In this document: positions 22,633 to 33,642 of the stretch, one piece after another
How the letters are laid out: every line of letters starts with the position of its first letter
Numbering within the stretch: position 1 is the stretch's first letter
Assembly (NCBI GenBank): GCA_964036045.1
Contig: OZ038391.1
Span: 40,558,685 to 40,622,684 of the forward strand
DNA from: Eutreptiella sp. 'Long Island Sound 2002'
Taxonomy: Eukaryota; Euglenozoa; Euglenophyceae; Eutreptiales; Eutreptiaceae
Direction of reading: 5' to 3'
DNA length: 64,000 bases
Translations under genes and position numbers: made by a program
The notes under the pieces: generated by a model
Databases searched by the model: none
What the model was told of the DNA's origin: nothing
What the model saw: only the letters and a program-made list of their open reading frames with translations

Positions 22633-25217
22633 CTAGGGGGCGTCGGTTGTGGAAGAGGGGGTGTTCTCCTCGGCCTCAACGTCGTTGATGCCCTTCTTCC
22701 TTCCTCCTTTCTTACCCTTGTTCTTGTCCTTGTCCTTGTTCTGGTCATTCTGGTTGTTCTCCTTGTTCTTGTTGTCCGATCTGGGGACCCAGTTCCGCTT
22801 GATCTCCTGGATCTCCTTGGCCAATTCGGTCCCCACCGACGACATCAGCTTGGCCAGCTCGTCCTTGTCGACCTCCATTTTGGCTTCCCGGATACCCGCG
22901 GGCGCACGCTTCTTCGACCCGTGCGCCTTCTTGTAAGCCTCCGTGTCGGCCTTGTGGACGGGGCACGTTCGGTGGTCATGGTTGAAGCCTTTCTTCCTCC
23001 CATAACACACGAAACAGCCCTGAGGGTGAGCTCGTAGGAACTCCCCAAAGGACAGCGGAGGGTCGCCAATGCGGCGAGGGTCCCTCTTCTCCTGCTTCCT
23101 CCAACCCTGCTGCAGGGGCTTCCAGTTTCCCGGCTTGCTCCCCGCGCTCAGGTTCCTGGCCACGAAGGCACAAACGGCCACCTCGGCGGGCTCATCGTCG
23201 TCGTCATCGTCGACGAGAGTCTCATCGCCGCCGGCTCCCGCTGGGTCCATGGCATCTTCCCCGCCAGGTCCCTCGCCAACGTAGTTGACGTCGCGGTCGC
23301 CGGGCCTCAACCCGCGGGCGTGGTGGAGGTTTCGGTACTCCTTGAGTACTTCCTCGCCAACCCACTCCAGGATCTCGTCGCAGCTCATCCGCGCTGGGAT
23401 GGGCTGCAGACGGATGGTCTGGCCGCTCAACTCACAATCGTCAAGGCGCCACATCGCGGTCTTCTCGCGATCGCCCGAGACGGTGATGAGAAGAGCGTTC
23501 CGCAGGGAGTGCCGTTTGACATCCCGGGCCACGTTCTTCTTCGCCCAAGCCACCACGTTCGTATGATACTCTTTGGGGAGCATCATCTTGACCGTGTGGT
23601 TGGACTTGGCCCTCTTGGATTCCTCCTTGGTGACCCTCTTGATCCATGCTTCCGGCAGCATGGAGAGCAGGCGAGCCTGCTCGTCACCCTCGTTCCAGTC
23701 CTCCACGTTGCGGCGGAAGAGGGTGTATTTCCCTCGGAAGTCTCGCCACTCTCGTAGGCGGAGCTCCCGTCCATCATGCTCAAGCTTGATGGACTTCCAG
23801 CGCTTGGCCGCCACCTGCGGAGCGTCCACCCGCTCCTGCTCGTTGAGCCACTTCTTGGCTTCCTTGAGGGTCTTGATTTTCCCCTCCTTGGTCGCCATGA
23901 AGTATAGCTCTCCGAGCACTTCCGGCAGGCGGTACCTGAACCGTTTGAAGACATACTTCTCCGCATCAGCGGGAGGCAGGTCTTCAGTGAAGGTCAGCCC
24001 CCAATCGTCCAGCTTCTCCAAGAAGCGGTCGAGGTTGAGGGGGTTGCCGTCGTACATGGGGGGCTTGATGTCCTTCAAGTCTTCCCACACGGCGGCATCC
24101 GCGGCCTTAGAGACCATGAACGCCGGCCGCGAGGTCGACCGAGGTTCCCATCGGCCTCGCCCACGGACTCCCACGGCCGCCACGTCCATCTCCTCCATGG
24201 AACCCCTGTGGCTACGCCGCGGTTCCTCCACGTACGCTGAACCAAAATGTTCACGCCGTACTGCATCCATGTACGCATCCTCATCACGGCGCCGGCGGCT
24301 GCGTTCAGCGGCCTCCCGTCGTACACCACGCGGCGGGCTGATGTCGAACTCCTCCAGGTCCAGGTCCAGGTCCTCACCTTCGCCGACATCCCACTCCACG
24401 TCTCCTCTGGGGACCTCATCCCTGAGTCCACCATAACGTCCTCCAGCCCTGGGGATTGGCACCGGGGCTGGTGCCGGGCGTCGGGGGCGTACAGGCGTCC
24501 GCGGTGGAGCACGGCGGTTGTGGTAGTCCGCGCTGAGCCACTCATCGCGCCATTCCTCACTGCCACTGCCGGGCGGCACGCGCTCGTTGCGGCGGCCCGC
24601 GCTGTGGTGAGAGGGGGCGGTGAGAGAGGGGGCACTGGCGCTGGGGCGACTCCTGGGGGCTCCGCCGGGGGCGTGGGGTCTGCCTGGACCTGGTCCGGGT
24701 CCCCAGCCGTCGTCCGACGAGCCAGACTCCAGGGGTGGGTGGTCGCTGCCGACGCTCCCACGGGCTTCCAGCGCATCCAGCCTCTCCTGCAGGCCGCTGA
24801 CGACGTTGGTCAGCGACTTGGTCTCAGCCCTGGCGATGTCCAGCTCCTTCTGCGCGCGCGCGGCGAGCCCGGAGATGCGACCCCACCGACCTTGCCCGTG
24901 TCTACCTCGCACTCGAGGGAAAAGACCCTCCTGCGGAGGTAGACAATCCACCGCCAGGTGGTATCCGGGTCGCCGTTCCCTGGTGGGTCGTCAGGGTCCC
25001 CAGGGGGTCCTCCAGGAGGGCCTCCGCCGGGTCCGCCCGGTCCAGGGGGTCCTCCCCCGCCCGGTGGTCCGCCTCCAGGGGGTCCACTCGGTGGGCGTCC
25101 TCCAGGGGGTCCTGATGGTCCTCCGCCAGGGGGTCCCGGTGGGTCTCCGCCGGGTCGCCTCGGTGGGTCCGAGGATGGGCGCGTGATGCCGAAGTCCACG
25201 TCGTCATCCTCGTCCAT
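22633..25217 (-). CDS. gag: gag of G1
   Basis: The best start is the ATG at 25217 (MDEDDDVDFG), followed by a Pro/Gly-rich stretch and RWIVYLRRRVFSLECE. That frame ends at 24810, but the coiled coil KELDIARAETKSLTNVV continues in another frame from about 24849. A 56-nt GTAGAC...GCGCAG segment (24905-24850) would join the two exactly in phase; otherwise there is a frameshift. The main gag (to 22633) has a retroviral-gag-like helical region (YDGNPLNLDRFLEKLDDW, WRDFRGKYTLFRR) and a zinc knuckle CFVC...HDHRTC with longer spacing than the usual CCHC, followed by Lys-rich sequence. It ends in TAG, in frame with pol. It should form the particle shell and bind the element RNA. Confidence 0.8.
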
Positions 25218-25262
25218 GTTGCCCCACCTGGGCGTCTCGGTCTCGGAAGACTCCGAGCTCCG

Positions 25263-26933
25263 TTAGGGAGGAGGGGGATCCTCATCCTCACCTTCCATGG
25301 GGACGTCTCCGCCTCCTCCGCCCGTCCAAGCCACCACTTGGCGATGTCGGCGGCCTCGTTCATCCCCGTCACTGGCGGTGAAGAAGGGGTCACTGTCGTG
25401 GGGGTGTCCATCCGCTGGCCTCCGCGGCCTCTCGGGGGTCTTCCCCTTGCCCTTCCTCCGTCGATGGGCGGTGGTGCCACTGCTCCCACTGCTGCCCGTG
25501 TCCGCCTCATCCAGCGTCATCCTGGAGGAGGCGTCCCCTTCGAAAAGCTTTCGAAGGGTCTCCACTCGTGATCCTCCCGGGGGAGTCTCGCGGCGGAGTT
25601 TGGCCTCTGCCTCCTCCATTGCGGCGGCGGTGGCTGCGGCAGCCCGCACTTCGGCTTCTTCCCGAGCACGAGCCGCCTCGGCTTCCCGGGCCTGCTGCAG
25701 CCGCGCCTTCTGCGCCTCCAACGCCGCCAGCTCCGCCTCCGTCTTGGCCTTCTCCTCAGCGACTTTCCGTCGCGCGGCCTCGATGGCTTCCTTCTTGGCG
25801 GCGTCCTCCTGGGCCTTAGCCGCCGCTTCGGCGTGGGCCCTTTCCTCCGCCTCCTTCTTTGCCCTCTCTTGGGCCAGCGCCTCTTCCAGCGCCTTCACCT
25901 CGGCCTCCTTGCAGGCAATGGCCTCCTGCGTCCGGCGGGCTTCCTCGTCGGTTGCCCTGATCCGGGCAGCCACTGCCTCATGGGCGGCCGCAGCCGTGAG
26001 ACCGGCCGCGATGGCTGCCACTTTCGAGGCGTGGTAGTCCATGCCTCTGCCCCACTCGGTGGCCTCCTCACGGGCGATGGCGACGGCGCCCTCCACGGCA
26101 GCGTTCTGCTGCGTGGCCCGTTGCCGGGCAACCCGAAGGTTGCAGGGCGCCCCACAGACGCGCTCACAGGCGCGCGCCACCTCCCTTTGGGCGGGAGCGG
26201 CGCTGCTGCTGGAGCTGGCCTGGTCGGCCGGCATCCTCCCGCGGTGGGCCGACTCCACGTCGCTGCTGGGGCCTGCTGGGGCCTGCTGGGGCCTCAGGAT
26301 CAGCGGACGGGGCTTGGCCTTGGTCTGCCTGGCGACTTTGATGTAGTCGCCAAGGGTGGTGGAGCCGGGGTGATGACCACCATTGGCCCGTTGGGGACTG
26401 GGGGCTGGGGTTCCGCCCTTGGCGCCTTGGGCGGCTTCGGCGGCCAGGGACTCCTGGTACTCCCGCCACCTCCGGTCCCGCTTCCTGTCCCCGGCGGACC
26501 GCTTCTCCTTCCCCGGAGACGCGCTGCTGCTGCCCTGCAGCCTGCGCTCGCTCCCCTGTTCCGGGAAGTTCTTCTCGATCACGTCCCACAAGGAGACGTT
26601 GATCGAGGCGCCCGACGGGTAGGCGTTGGGGTCCTCTTCCTCCTCAATCCCGTCGGGGCGCAGCCCTTCGCCGGGCCTGTCCGGCCGGGTCCACGTCCTC
26701 CAGCGCTTGCGGCGGAAGCGGTACTCGTACCCTTCCGCCCGCAGCCACTCCTCCACTGCCCGCAGGCGATCCTCCCCCATGTCCTCGCGGAGCTCGAAGC
26801 TCCCGGGCATGCCGCCTTCGCACTGGGGATTGCTGTAGCGGTACTGCTGGTCCCACAGCAATCCGCGCAGCAGGCGCGCCACATGGGGGTGGGGCTGCGG
26901 CCACCTCCTACCCGCTTCTTGCCAATTCACCAT
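25263..26933 (-). CDS. ORF1 of G1: Ala/Glu-rich coiled-coil protein of unknown role
   Basis: The ATG at 26933 (MVNWQEAGRRWPQ) is preferred to an upstream GTG, giving about 556 aa and ending in TAA 46 nt before the gag ATG. The N-terminal third is compact and Trp/Arg-rich (RFRRKRWRTWTRPDRPGE). The middle is low complexity. Residues about 320-470 form a long Ala/Glu/Lys/Arg coiled coil (EEARRTQEAIACKEAEV and onward). The tail is basic, then acidic (EGEDEDPPPP). It lies where gag normally begins but lacks gag motifs, so it may be an accessory or a second structural protein. It is not in the gag frame and has no obvious homologue that I recognise. Confidence 0.7.
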   Translation of the reverse strand: MVNWQEAGRRWPQPHPHVARLLRGLLWDQQYRYSNPQCEGGMPGSFELREDMGEDRLRAVEEWLRAEGYEYRFRRKRWRTWTRPDRPGEGLRPDGIEEEEDPNAYPSGASINVSLWDVIEKNFPEQGSERRLQGSSSASPGKEKRSAGDRKRDRRWREYQESLAAEAAQGAKGGTPAPSPQRANGGHHPGSTTLGDYIKVARQTKAKPRPLILRPQQAPAGPSSDVESAHRGRMPADQASSSSSAAPAQREVARACERVCGAPCNLRVARQRATQQNAAVEGAVAIAREEATEWGRGMDYHASKVAAIAAGLTAAAAHEAVAARIRATDEEARRTQEAIACKEAEVKALEEALAQERAKKEAEERAHAEAAAKAQEDAAKKEAIEAARRKVAEEKAKTEAELAALEAQKARLQQAREAEAARAREEAEVRAAAATAAAMEEAEAKLRRETPPGGSRVETLRKLFEGDASSRMTLDEADTGSSGSSGTTAHRRRKGKGKTPERPRRPADGHPHDSDPFFTASDGDERGRRHRQVVAWTGGGGGDVPMEGEDEDPPPP

Positions 26934-27384
26934 GGCAGCGGGGGCGTAGTTGGTCTTGAGGTCCTTGACGTGCACTCGTTCAACTCAACGAACTGGTTGT
27001 GGTTGTTGAGGAGGGTGCTGTAGCACTGGATTGGGCGTGCGGCTGGTGCTCGTCAGCCGGTGGTTGTGGAGGTGGTTGACGCGGCCTTGCTGGTCGGCCG
27101 ATGGGACTCCGGGTCGGCTGATGGGGCTGATGCAGGAGTCCTGGTCTGTGCACCTCTTTCACGGTTGCTGCGCGGTCAGGGCGATGCTCTGGACGGCGCT
27201 GCGGGCTCCGTGACGAACTCGGCGCTGTCGCTGAGTGGCGCTGCGAGCCGCTGCGCTGCGCTGCGAGACGCTGCGCTGCGCTGCGAGCTGCGAGCTGCGC
27301 CGCGCTGCTGCGACGCGCTGCTCGGGGTTGGTGGCCCCGAGTGGCACGCGAGGGTTGGGTAACCCCGCGGCGGTGAAACGCTTT
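26934..27384 (-). other. 5' leader of G1
   Basis: Lies between the 5' LTR and ORF1. The sequence next to the LTR on the minus strand (AAAGCGTTTCACCG) does not match a standard tRNA primer site that I know. Positions about 27225-27300 hold a short GCTGCGCTGCGAG repeat. Confidence 0.5.
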
Positions 27385-30330
27385 TGACGCGTTCCCGTGG
27401 GGGGCCGGCCACGGGACGCTGCGGGACACGCGCAAGTGAGCAGGCAGGCAAAGCACTACGCTCACAAGGGCATCAATGCGCTCATGTCATGTGACAAAGC
27501 GTTTCAGAATCCTTGCCACTCTGCAAAGAGGGAACAAAAGTATGTACAACAACACATCAGGATATGTACACATGGGGTTAAGACTGGACTGGGGTAAGGG
27601 CACCACAGGACAATAGACACTCAGTCCTAAATCATATCCCATTCCCAGGTCCGACCCTCTCAGTGGCTGATGGGGGCGGGGGCTCAAACACAACCCATGC
27701 CCTCCTCAGTCCGGACCCTGAAACCCTGCCAATGGGAGAGGTGTCCCGCCCAGCCACAGGCGAGTTCCTGGAAACCAAGGGGCTCCAAGGCCAACCGACA
27801 GTGGCTCCCTATGCTCCCTTAACGGCAGGTCCCAACTCCTCTCTGAGCCAGAGATATGGCCCCGCCATTATCACCCAGGAGTTGGTAGCTGAAAATGGGC
27901 TGTTTCAGCCCAAACTGAAATTAACTCAAAAATCCCCAAAATTGACCCCTCGTCCGGACCCGCCAGAGGTAGGGACGAGGCAACTGACCCTATGCCCTTG
28001 GAGTACGAACTCCCTGGAGCCCTCTCCCAACCTGGTTCCCTCTGAGGTCCCGGCATCAGGGCAACACGGATGAGTCATGTGGGGTCATGATGCCAAAATC
28101 ACCAAAATTGGCGTCATTCCCACGCGTGGCTCGCCCGGCCAAGGTAAGGCCAATGGCTCACAGGGTAGGAGGCAGGACCTAGGACTTATATCTGAGTGTA
28201 CAACTTGGATTTAGGTCCGGGCTCCATATGGGCTTAGAGAAATGGGGCCGCCAATTGACCACACGGAAGGGGGAAATTGGGGTCCCAAAATTGGGTCATT
28301 TTGGCTGCTTGAAATGAGCCAAAATTCGGTGTGCTCCCAATAGTATATCTCCACGCCGGCTTGGAGATCGGATCCGCCATCCCATACGCGATCCACCGGG
28401 AGTCCAGTGGAGACTCCCATGCCCTTGGCTCTCAAAGATCTCCATGCCACTCGGCGTGGTGACGATCCCAATTGGGCCCACAAATGTCAAAATTGCAAAA
28501 TTGCCCACACTCCCTTCGGGCTAGCACCTTAACGAAGGTGGCTCCGCTTCGCCCACGTGGTGTGTGGACCATGGGGACCATTACCCATAACACCCATGTC
28601 ATATATGGTCCATTGGTCCATGCGTCCGGCGTGCACGAGGGTTAGAACATAGTGCACGGCGGGCAGCAAAAGTGGAAAATTGCTCAAAATGACCAAAAAT
28701 GCGCACACTCATGGTTGGGGCAAATAAGGCACATGCCCGACTTGGACCGGAGTGTGCCATAGGATTGGTATCAAGTCATATTGGTCCAACATTTCTTTTG
28801 GGCGTCGCCCAACTCCTCCGATATTGGGAATGGCAGGGTCGCCAAGTGAGCCCATGATTTGGGATAGTCCCAAATCGCCAACATGGCAGCCACGGTATGC
28901 CAAGCCTAAGAGGAGTTATTCGCCGGGTCCAAGATATGTTGGGCACCGAAGTATGTACCCTCATATCATACTTGGGTCATGATGTCAATTGAGCGCAACG
29001 TTGAGATACACGGTCGCCACTTGACATCATGACGGGCCAAAAATGGCAAAATTGGCACAAGCACACACAAAAGTGCCTTGAAAGGTGCATAATTATATTA
29101 TAATATCTTCGGCTTGGATCGTGCAATCACTTAATCCTTCTAAACACAATGACTTGACACCAATGACCTTCGATCCCACATATGTGCTCCACTTGGGGCG
29201 CCTTGAAAGGTTACGAGCGCTACTTCCCAAGTGGGCACATGAAAATATGGAAAATTGCAAAATACACACCTTGCTCCCAACGCATCGCTTCGGGTTCACC
29301 ACACAAGCTTCCCTTCACGAAGGTTAGGCTTGCAATTGACCGTAGGGAGTATGGAGAAGGGGCTTGCACAATATGAGGTCCATTGGCGGGCTTTGCTTGG
29401 AGTAATGGACCCGCCAAATGGGCACGCAACACAACACATGGCACATACCACATATTGCCCCAAAAGGTAGCTCCCACCACGATATGTCATGCCCCTCCAA
29501 GGGCATAACTTTGTGTCAATCGCTCATAGGAACTCAAGGAGAGTTCCTATGCAACACCAACACTTGCGCGCTACACTCGAAAGTTATCTTAACGCACGCA
29601 ATGTCATGGCCAAAGAGTTATAACGCAAACTCTACCCTCTTGACCATGATCCATTACACTAGCGCGCACGTGTGGAAACGCAAGGCATATAAAGCTTCCT
29701 AAATTACGTCGGGAGTATTGTGAATACATCCCACGTTTCCTTATTGTCAATACTCGCAAGCGGCACGAGATATGACCTTCACAAGTGGCCTCACGAATCA
29801 ACTTTGTTTTGCCCATATCTTTAAGACAAATGGAGGGCAAGAGATAAGGAAAGTTGTTTCGTGCATAGGGAAGCACGTAGGTCCACTCGAAAGAGGTCAA
29901 ATCAAGTGCGGGGATGTCAAAGTCGAAAATCCGATTTCGACATCCTGAAAAATTCGGATTAAGGTTGCGAGTATTAATTATGAAAATTGCGGAAGCATCC
30001 ATGCAGTTCCTGGCGCCTTTGGAGCCTTCGTGACGGATAGCGTTAAAATTTCCATTAATTACAGTTAAACTGGCGGTTACGGTAAAGTCGCGATCCAACC
30101 GCCAGCAGTCAAAACAGTGAATATCAGAACGGAAGCGTAAAAATTGACGGAAACAATATGAAAATAAAACCCTGTTGATTCCTGATATTCTGATACACAA
30201 ATCTCCGCTGGCGGTGCATCGGTTGCCGATGCGGGGCTTTACGGCACGGAACACTTCCGTACATGGGGTCAGTGGACCGGAGACCGGTTGTATGCCGTAA
30301 CCTGGCCATGGGGTTCTGGGTACCGCTTCA
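27385..30330 (-). repeat. 5' LTR of G1
   Basis: The same 2,946 bp as 13230-16175, about 99.2% identical by eye. It should hold the promoter of G1; no TATA element is proposed. Confidence 0.92.
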
Positions 30331-30990
30331 CCAGCAAGTGGAGAACTTCAAAAGACATCAGAGGGTCCTGAATTCGGGGCAGGACCAGAAGAACGTCAAA
30401 GAATATCAGAGGTCCTGAATTCGGGGCGGGACCAAAGAACTTTAACAACGTACAGGTTAATGGGATTTGTACATTACATCAAGTTTCAGCACTGTTTTTA
30501 CAGACGCACAAAAAAAAACAAAATGAGACACGTCTCCACTTGCTGCGTGTACTGCAGGGCAGGCAGGGATTTTGTACATTAGCTAACCTTTTCAGGCAGG
30601 CAGAACATTGTTACAGATTTTCTGACAGCCCCCTTTTTTTTTTCCAGAGGGCTTTTGAGGCTGCATTGCCTGCTTAGCCATTGCTGCAGGCAGTTTCTGT
30701 TTGTAGGCGGGTTAGTATTGTAGGTTGCAGTGTAGTCCAGGCCCACAGTTCCACCCCCACCTCCACTCTAACTAGTATGTAGGGCTGCAGTGTACTTCAG
30801 TCCTGCAGCACGCCACAGTAAAATTTTTTTTGGGTGTGTGTTTGACTTTTTTGTTTGACACCCTGCCCTGGGCTGTCTACAGCAGCTCAGCCCCCCCCCC
30901 CCCCCCACACTAGAGTAAAGATCTGAGTGTCTATTTTCCTTAGTCAGCCATTTGCTGAGGTAAACCCCAGCAAATAGCTTGGGAAGGGAG
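30331..30990 (+). other. Element B, right of G1
   Basis: Starts with the CCAG duplicate and continues the sequence interrupted at 13229. It holds an imperfect direct repeat of about 45-50 bp (GGTCCTGAATTCGGGGC at about 30363 and 30408), a C-run near 30893-30906, and ends in the purine tract GGGAAGGGAG just before the 3' LTR stub. No gene seen. Confidence 0.5.
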
Positions 30991-31022
30991 TGTAATAGGA
31001 CACAGAGTAAAGATCGCTAGTG
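30991..31022 (+). repeat. Truncated 3' LTR of element B
   Basis: Matches the first 32 bases of 10567 onward (starts TGTAATAGGACAC, ends CGCTAGTGC), then switches abruptly to the first LTR of element A. Confidence 0.65.
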
Positions 31023-31334
31023 CGTAATAAGTCTGAGCATCTGCCGGACTTTTAGCGCAGCACAGCTCAATTAGGGCACGTGCGCGCTGTGATTACGACT
31101 ATAGTTAAAGATTGCAAATCTTGTGTCAACATATAATCGCGCAATCGTACGCTGAATTGTTTCTGTTTATTAGGGCATTGTTCAGCGTAATTAATGAACT
31201 ACAAATAGTCAATTATCGATCACATCGTCTTGTTGATGCCCGTCAAGGTTTCAAGGTCGGTTGCTCGTGAAGTAGTTCAATTGGGAAAGTATTTTGAGAC
31301 CGGAAACAACAATAAAACTCACAGTTTTATTACA
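31023..31334 (+). repeat. Left LTR of element A
   Basis: 312 bp, ending AGTTTTATTACA. Contains AATAAAAC near the end, a possible polyadenylation signal. Confidence 0.8.
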
Positions 31335-31393
31335 GTTCATTAATTCAAGAACCAAGACGGTGCGACGGTGATTGGTGTACAGTACGATCAGGT

Positions 31394-32269
31394 TACGCTG
31401 AGTGGAACGCGCTGGCAGCTGAGTACATGGAGTCCGAGGACACTGAGCAACCAGAGTGTTCCACAGATCAAGAACTTGAGACAGCGACGTGACGCTGGAG
31501 AGATGAAGTCCAAGAGTGGGTTTTTGAAGGTGACAGCGCTGCGTTCGACAAGGAGATTCGTGGGTGGACAGAACTGTGCGGCTGGAAGTGCGTGACGTTT
31601 CACATGAACCCTGGTTATGTGCGCCGGGAGATCGAAAAGGAGCAGGAAGAGGAATTTCATAACGTGCTCGTGCGTTTTGTCACTTCTCTGTTTGTGCGGC
31701 GCAGGCCACGACCGGATGTCGGCGAACAGTTGAACGAGTTGCACCGAAAAGTGGACCTTCTCCTGGACAGTACCTTGTTTGGTGCAGCACACCGTGGACA
31801 CGTGCAGCAAGGTGCTGATGCAGGCGTGCGCGCGTTGTTGGAGTTCGAGGACACTGAGAGCGGCGCTAGTTTCAGCGCCAGGGTGCTGCAAAACGCTGCT
31901 GAGGTCAATGGTGCAGGCTTGCACGTGTTGCCTAGCGCTGCAAACACTGAGGTTGGTGCTGAGACGAGCGCCACAGGTTTTTCTTCCACCAGTACGAAGG
32001 AGCACCCACGCAAGGCGCCTGTGGCTGCCGAAAAAACCTCCCAGCTGCGTTCACGAAAGGTCGACAAGCAGCAAAATTCCAAGTTGGACAATGCAGATCA
32101 TTTGCGACCTACGAGTGAGTTGGACAGTTCTCCAGAATCTAGTCCTGGGCCTGTTCGGCGACGAGGCAAACGGGCTGGCAGGCAAGTGCGCCAGCAACAA
32201 GCAGCACGAAACTTCTTGGAGATGTTGGAGAGCTTGTCACAGCCCAAAACCACGTGGCGCAAGGCGTGA
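31394..32269 (+). pseudogene. Unknown ORF of element A, one in-frame stop
   Basis: One frame reads EWNALAAEYMESEDTEQPE, meets TGA at 31491-31493, then continues RWRDEVQEWVFEGD and MNPGYVRREIEKEQEEE to a TGA at 32267-32269. The first ATG after the stop is at 31604, leaving about 221 aa. The C-terminal part is Ser-rich then basic (PVRRRGKRAGRQVRQQ), as in nucleic-acid-binding proteins. No retroviral motif (no zinc knuckle, no protease or polymerase signature) is present. It could be a degenerate gag-like protein of a non-autonomous element; function unknown. Confidence 0.45.
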
Positions 32270-33329
32270 GGCGAGCGCTGTGAGCGCACTGGGCAAGTTG
32301 CAGAAGAGCGCTGTACAGGTTACAGTGGTGCGGCAATGGGATGCAGCGCTGTAAGTAGCGCTGCGCGACGTTGGGTGCGACAGAAGCGCTCTTGTTAGCG
32401 CTATGGCTCTGTGTAAGCAGCCTGACAGGGCTTGCGTGTTAAAGCTTCAGCCCTGTTGCTTTGGGGTAGCAGATTCTGATCTCATCTGATCTGAATGTAA
32501 AATTGACTTTGTCAATGAAGCCACTTTTGGCTGTTATAAGGGCCCCGCGCGCCTTTTCTTGTGGCGCTGAAGCATGGGCATGCTTTGTTTTTGCTTGTAG
32601 GCTGATATGCCTCGTGATATATATCAAGGCCAGGCTTCTCTGTTTTCGCCAGTGGCCCATATGTTGTTATATCACCTGGTGGCCGCCTTTGGCGCTTGTA
32701 GCTTACAACTTACAGCAGTGGTGGCCTTTGGCGCCAGCTGCACAACAGAGGTGGACATGTTCAAACTCACAAAGAACAAGTTTCACTCCTGTTTTGCATA
32801 TGCTGTTTCGTGAGAGCTCAGGGTGTTTGGATTCTCAGGCTGTCGAGTGTTTGTATTTTTTTACAAAACACAAAACAGCAGGGAAAGTAAAACACACCAT
32901 GCAGAGCACTCAGGTTTTCTTTTTATAAGTCCTAAGTTTTTTAGTGGGTATTTGCAGCTTTGTAGGAGTCCCACATACTCTCTTTTCTTTTTAGAGAAGA
33001 TGCATAAATGCATTTTGGGCTTAGGCCACCCCCAGGCACTGATTGAAGCACTGTAGTATACCACATCCAGTTATACTTCCAAAATCCATCTTAGGCTGAG
33101 AGGGAACGAGTTGCCTGCCCTGCAACTGCACACCCTGCCGCCCACCACCTCAGACCTCTCAGAATAGGGCTATGGCATATGTACACACCTACCCAGGTTT
33201 TATACTATCCTGTTCATCACTATAGTGCTAGGCTGCATAATGCGCCGACAGTGCCCAGCCTTATTGGGCTTTGTATCAAACACTGCACCACTCCTTTTGG
33301 TCGTGGTAAGCAGTATTTTAGTAAGGGGG
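32270..33329 (+). other. 3' interior of element A
   Basis: AGCGCTG-rich words at 32270-32400, then ordinary sequence without a supported gene, ending in the polypurine tract at 33323-33329. Confidence 0.45.
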
Positions 33330-33641
33330 TGTAATAAGTCTGAGCATCTGCCGGACTTTTAGCGCAGCACAGCTCAATTAGGGGACGTGCGCGCTGTGAT
33401 TACGACTATAGTTAAAGATTGCAAATCTTGTGTCAACATATAATCGCGCAATCGTACGCTGAATTGTTTCTGTTTATTAGGGCATTGTTCAGCGTAATTA
33501 ATGAACTACAAATAGTCAATTATCGATCACATCGTCTTGTTGATGCCCGTCAAGGTTTCAAGGTCGGTTGCTCGTGAAGTAGTTCAATTGGGAAAGTATA
33601 GTGAGACCGGAAACAACAATAAAACTCACAGTTTTATTACA
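33330..33641 (+). repeat. Right LTR of element A
   Basis: TGTAATAAGTC ... TTATTACA, 312 bp. It is followed by CCCTT, the resumed sequence of element D. Confidence 0.8.
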
Positions 33642-33642
33642 C

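Larger units (their letters stand above)
13230..30330 (-). mobile_element. G1: intact Ty3/gypsy chromodomain LTR retrotransposon, 17.1 kb
   Basis: Two direct repeats of exactly 2,946 bp (13230-16175 and 27385-30330) differ at about 22 positions by eye, with no length change. CCAG flanks both outer ends (13226-13229 and 30331-30334). Transcription is on the minus strand: 5' LTR at the right, leader, ORF1, gag, TAG, pol, polypurine tract, 3' LTR. All long frames are open, so G1 is the youngest layer of the nest and could be active. Both the LTRs and the whole element are long for this superfamily. Confidence 0.93.
10567..33641 (+). mobile_element. Compound A/B LTR insertion in element D
   Basis: The outer ends are TGTAATAGG at 10567 and TTTTATTACA at 33641, flanked by CCCT at 10563-10566 and 33642-33645. 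The left end belongs to element B and the right end to element A. B starts at 10567, and its 3' LTR restarts at 30991 behind a purine tract but is cut after 32 bases by the first LTR of A (31023). No polymerase genes are visible in A or B, so both look non-autonomous. G1 is inserted within B. Confidence 0.65.
31023..33641 (+). mobile_element. Element A: small non-autonomous LTR retrotransposon
   Basis: Two LTRs of 312 bp (31023-31334 and 33330-33641) differ at about four positions. The LTR reads TGTAATAA ... TTATTACA, an 8-bp terminal inverted repeat (first T changed in the left copy). A polypurine tract AAGGGGG (33323-33329) precedes the right LTR. The 2.0-kb interior carries one unknown frame and no polymerase. 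No duplication is found directly around A itself, which suggests later rearrangement with B. Confidence 0.75.

Noticed and set aside
33601-33642. gag of element D starting inside an LTR
   Set aside because: The open frame runs leftward into the right LTR of element A by chance; the CCCT duplication shows the junction is an insertion boundary.
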